Assembly: GCF_032271945.1 (NCBI RefSeq)
Contig: NZ_CP130319.1
Span: forward strand, 1,043,501-1,107,500
Source: Paenibacillus sp. MBLB1832
Lineage (GTDB): Bacteria > Bacillota > Bacilli > Paenibacillales > NBRC-103111
Reading direction: 5' to 3'
DNA length: 64,000 nucleotides
Part shown: piece by piece, positions 62,328 through 64,000 of the stretch
Layout of the letters: each line of letters begins with the position of its first letter
Position numbering within the stretch: the stretch's first letter is position 1
Notes under the pieces: generated by a model
What the model was told of the DNA's origin: nothing
What the model saw: the letters and a program-made list of their open reading frames with translations, nothing else
Database searches by the model: none
Position numbers and translations under genes: made by a program

Positions 62328-62472
62328 AGAAGTGGTTAACCACTTCTAAATCGTAAGACTAGCTAGTTTGAGCGAAGATAAGAGTGGTCAACCGCTTCTA
62401 AAGTTAAGTTTGAGCACAAATGGAGAATGAAGTGTAAACTTAAGAGTGGTTGACCAATGGTCAACCACTCTT
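62328..62472. repeat. Palindromic repeats related to those at 31.3 kb
   Basis: AGAAGTGGTTAACCACTTCT at 62328-62347 is a perfect palindrome. AAGAGTGGTCAACCGCTTCT is at 62380-62399. A longer inverted repeat with arms AAGAGTGGTTGACCA/TGGTCAACCACTCTT is at 62442-62472. They lie between the convergent lysine operon and kamA and may double as terminators. Confidence 0.75.
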
Positions 62473-62476
62473 AAAC

Positions 62477-62528
62477 ACGCCACGCATCCACGCCACGCAT
62501 CCACGCCACGCATCCACGCCACGCACCA
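62477..62528. repeat. Four tandem copies of a 13-bp unit
   Basis: ACGCCACGCATCC is repeated exactly three times (62477-62515), with a fourth copy altered at its end (62516-62528). It finishes 5 bp before the kamA stop. No coding meaning on either strand. Confidence 0.85.
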
Positions 62529-62533
62529 ACCCC

Positions 62534-63907
62534 CTACCCCTCACCGCCATCCTTCGATTGCGCCTTCATCAACTTATCCTTCATCTCATCCCGCTTAGAG
62601 CGGCGATCCTTCAACGAAGCATGATCAGGCGAAGCCTCATAGGACTTCCTGCGACCCAGTCGGTGCAAATTTTCTGGCACTAAGTTGAATTTTTCATCTT
62701 TCATCAAGGCGATAATGCCTGTGCTGACAGGCTGCTTCTCAACGCCATATATCTCATTGAAGTAAGCATCCGCACGTCCTGGCACATAGTTTTTAGGCTC
62801 AGGATACCCAACAATGACGCCTTCATAATTGCGAAGAATAACCTTATCTTGGCTTTGGGATAGCAAATAATTTGGCTGTAAAGCGATTTTTCCACCGCCA
62901 CCAGGTGCATCAACGACGAAAGTCGGCACCGCATATCCAGAGGTATGCCCACGTAAAGCTTCAATAATCTCCAATCCCTTCGATACAGGCGCACGGAAGT
63001 GGCCAATTCCCTCCGATAGATCGCATTGATAAATGTAATACGGGCGAACGCGCATTTTGACCAGCTCATGCATGAGCTTTTTCATAATATACGTGGAGTC
63101 GTTAATGCCTGCCAGAATAACCGATTGGTTTCCAAGCGGAACCCCGCTATCGGCCAGCATGGCACAAGCTTTCCGCGCTTCGTTCGTCATTTCCAAAGGA
63201 TGATTAAAGTGGGTATTCAGCCAAATCGGATGATACTTTCGAATAATCGAACAGAGATGCTCCGTAATCCGTTGCGGAAAAACAACCGGCGCTCGCGTCC
63301 CAATCCGAATGATCTCCACATGGGGAATCGCCCGCAAATTTTTTAGAATATACTCCAAAATATTATCGTTAATCAACAACCCATCCCCACCAGACAGCAG
63401 GACGTCACGGACCTCTGGGGTATTGCGGATATAAGCTATCGCGTCATCCAGCTGCTTTTTCGGGACGCCCATGCCCACTTGACCTGAGAAACGACGGCGC
63501 GTACAGTACCTGCAGTACATCGAACATTGATTCGTGACCAAAAAGAGCACACGATCCGGATACCGATGCGTAAGTCCAGGTGTGGGAGAGTCCTCATCCT
63601 CATGAAGCGGGTCCTCCAAATCATACTTCGTCTTTAGCAGCTCTGCTGAAATGGGAACAGATTGCATACGTATCGGACAGCGCGGATCATCGGGATTCAT
63701 TAAAGATGCGTAGTACGGCGTAATATTTAAAGGAATCGTTTGCGTTGATATCCCAACTCCTTCTTCTTCCTCGGGTGTTAAATGAACGACTTTTTTCAAA
63801 TCATCTAAGGAACGAATGGTATGTGTTAACTGCCATAGCCAATCATTCCATTGCTCATCCGTTACATCTTTCCACAGCTCAATCTGCTTCCAGTCACGTC
63901 GTTCCAT
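62534..63907 (-). CDS. kamA: Lysine 2,3-aminomutase
   Basis: About 457 aa, radical-SAM, PLP-dependent enzyme converting L-lysine to L-beta-lysine. The cluster motif CSMYCRYC places Cys128, Cys132 and Cys135. The PLP lysine is Lys340 in DAPGGGGKIALQPNY. The N-terminal ELWKDV..EQWNDWLWQLTHTIRSLDDLKKV is close to Bacillus KamA. ATG 63907 follows GGAGG by seven bases; a longer frame to 63964 covers the promoter and is rejected. Convergent with the lysine operon and preceded by a near-perfect sigma-54 promoter. Confidence 0.95.
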   Translation of the reverse strand: MERRDWKQIELWKDVTDEQWNDWLWQLTHTIRSLDDLKKVVHLTPEEEEGVGISTQTIPLNITPYYASLMNPDDPRCPIRMQSVPISAELLKTKYDLEDPLHEDEDSPTPGLTHRYPDRVLFLVTNQCSMYCRYCTRRRFSGQVGMGVPKKQLDDAIAYIRNTPEVRDVLLSGGDGLLINDNILEYILKNLRAIPHVEIIRIGTRAPVVFPQRITEHLCSIIRKYHPIWLNTHFNHPLEMTNEARKACAMLADSGVPLGNQSVILAGINDSTYIMKKLMHELVKMRVRPYYIYQCDLSEGIGHFRAPVSKGLEIIEALRGHTSGYAVPTFVVDAPGGGGKIALQPNYLLSQSQDKVILRNYEGVIVGYPEPKNYVPGRADAYFNEIYGVEKQPVSTGIIALMKDEKFNLVPENLHRLGRRKSYEASPDHASLKDRRSKRDEMKDKLMKAQSKDGGEG

Positions 63908-63947
63908 CACAGCACCTCCATCATGATGTTTACTCATAATTAGATGA

Positions 63948-63964
63948 TGCAAGAAGCATGCCAA
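63948..63964 (-). promoter_or_regulatory. Sigma-54 promoter of kamA
   Basis: On the minus strand TTGGCAT-GCTTC-TTGCA matches the -24/-12 consensus TTGGCAY-N5-TTGCA at every defined base. It predicts a start near 63937 and a ~30-nt leader containing the GGAGG site. An enhancer-binding protein site would lie further upstream, beyond the window. Confidence 0.85.
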
Positions 63965-64000
63965 CAGTGACTGGGGATGCTAGGGTTTTCTGACAATGCC

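Overview
The window looks like a chromosome segment from a Paenibacillus-type Bacillota. Supporting signs are the Lpl-type (YtcQ/YteP/YcjP-like) sugar ABC transporters paired with YesMN or membrane-bound AraC regulators, secreted proteins carrying copper-amine-oxidase N-terminal-like domains, EcsAB, the kamA/yokU/yod lysine cluster, strong GGAGG ribosome binding sites and palindrome-rich intergenic DNA. I see no rRNA, tRNA, CRISPR array, insertion sequence or prophage.

Layout. (1) 1-9.7 kb: a galactoside-use locus with an AraC regulator, a GH36 alpha-galactosidase, an LplB/LplC/lipoprotein ABC importer and a two-TM AraC regulator. (2) 9.7-18.3 kb: a DUF2935 protein, then a sulfur-type island with an ATPase and two permeases, an AprA/SdhA-like flavoprotein with a double [4Fe-4S] ferredoxin, an SsuA/TauA-type lipoprotein, a nitroreductase and an MFS exporter. 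(3) 18.3-22.3 kb: a decaying stretch with palindromic repeats, a 70-aa ORF, an ANTAR-type leader RNA behind GlnR/TnrA boxes that now serves only a 22-codon ORF, an EcsAB-like ABC pair and a DUF2306 pseudogene. (4) 22.4-31.2 kb: a ferritin-like/TIM-barrel operon, a TetR/DHA2 efflux pair, a secreted beta-propeller protein and SelO. (5) 31.2-35.5 kb: tandem repeats and the alkanesulfonate operon ssuADCB. (6) 35.5-40.5 kb: a CAP-domain secreted protein, a Fur-controlled PepSY membrane protein, an aldo/keto reductase and a PD-(D/E)XK-like protein. (7) 40.8-52.8 kb: a carbohydrate locus with a GDSL hydrolase, two FAD_oxidored proteins, a LacI regulator, YesN/YesM and a second Lpl-type importer. (8) 52.8-64 kb: rpoN (sigma-54) followed by a lysine catabolic block: ablB, yokU, aminotransferase, CoA-transferase A/B, M20 deacetylase, GABA-type aminotransferase, aldehyde dehydrogenase, and convergent kamA.

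How the parts work together. The lysine block reads as a nearly complete route: lysine to beta-lysine (KamA), N6-acetyl-beta-lysine (AblB), 3-oxo-6-acetamidohexanoate (class III aminotransferase), its CoA ester (CoA transferase), then, after a thiolytic step with no gene here, 4-acetamidobutyrate, GABA (M20 deacetylase), succinate semialdehyde and succinate. kamA has a near-ideal -24/-12 promoter and rpoN lies in the same region. Three sulfur-related transcription units share an unusual 5' leader: ATGT, a short CCG-loop-CGG hairpin, then at once an intrinsic terminator. I cannot match it to a known riboswitch. A 41-bp box upstream of both the FAD oxidoreductase at 44.3 kb and the importer at 49.3 kb probably marks the YesN regulon.
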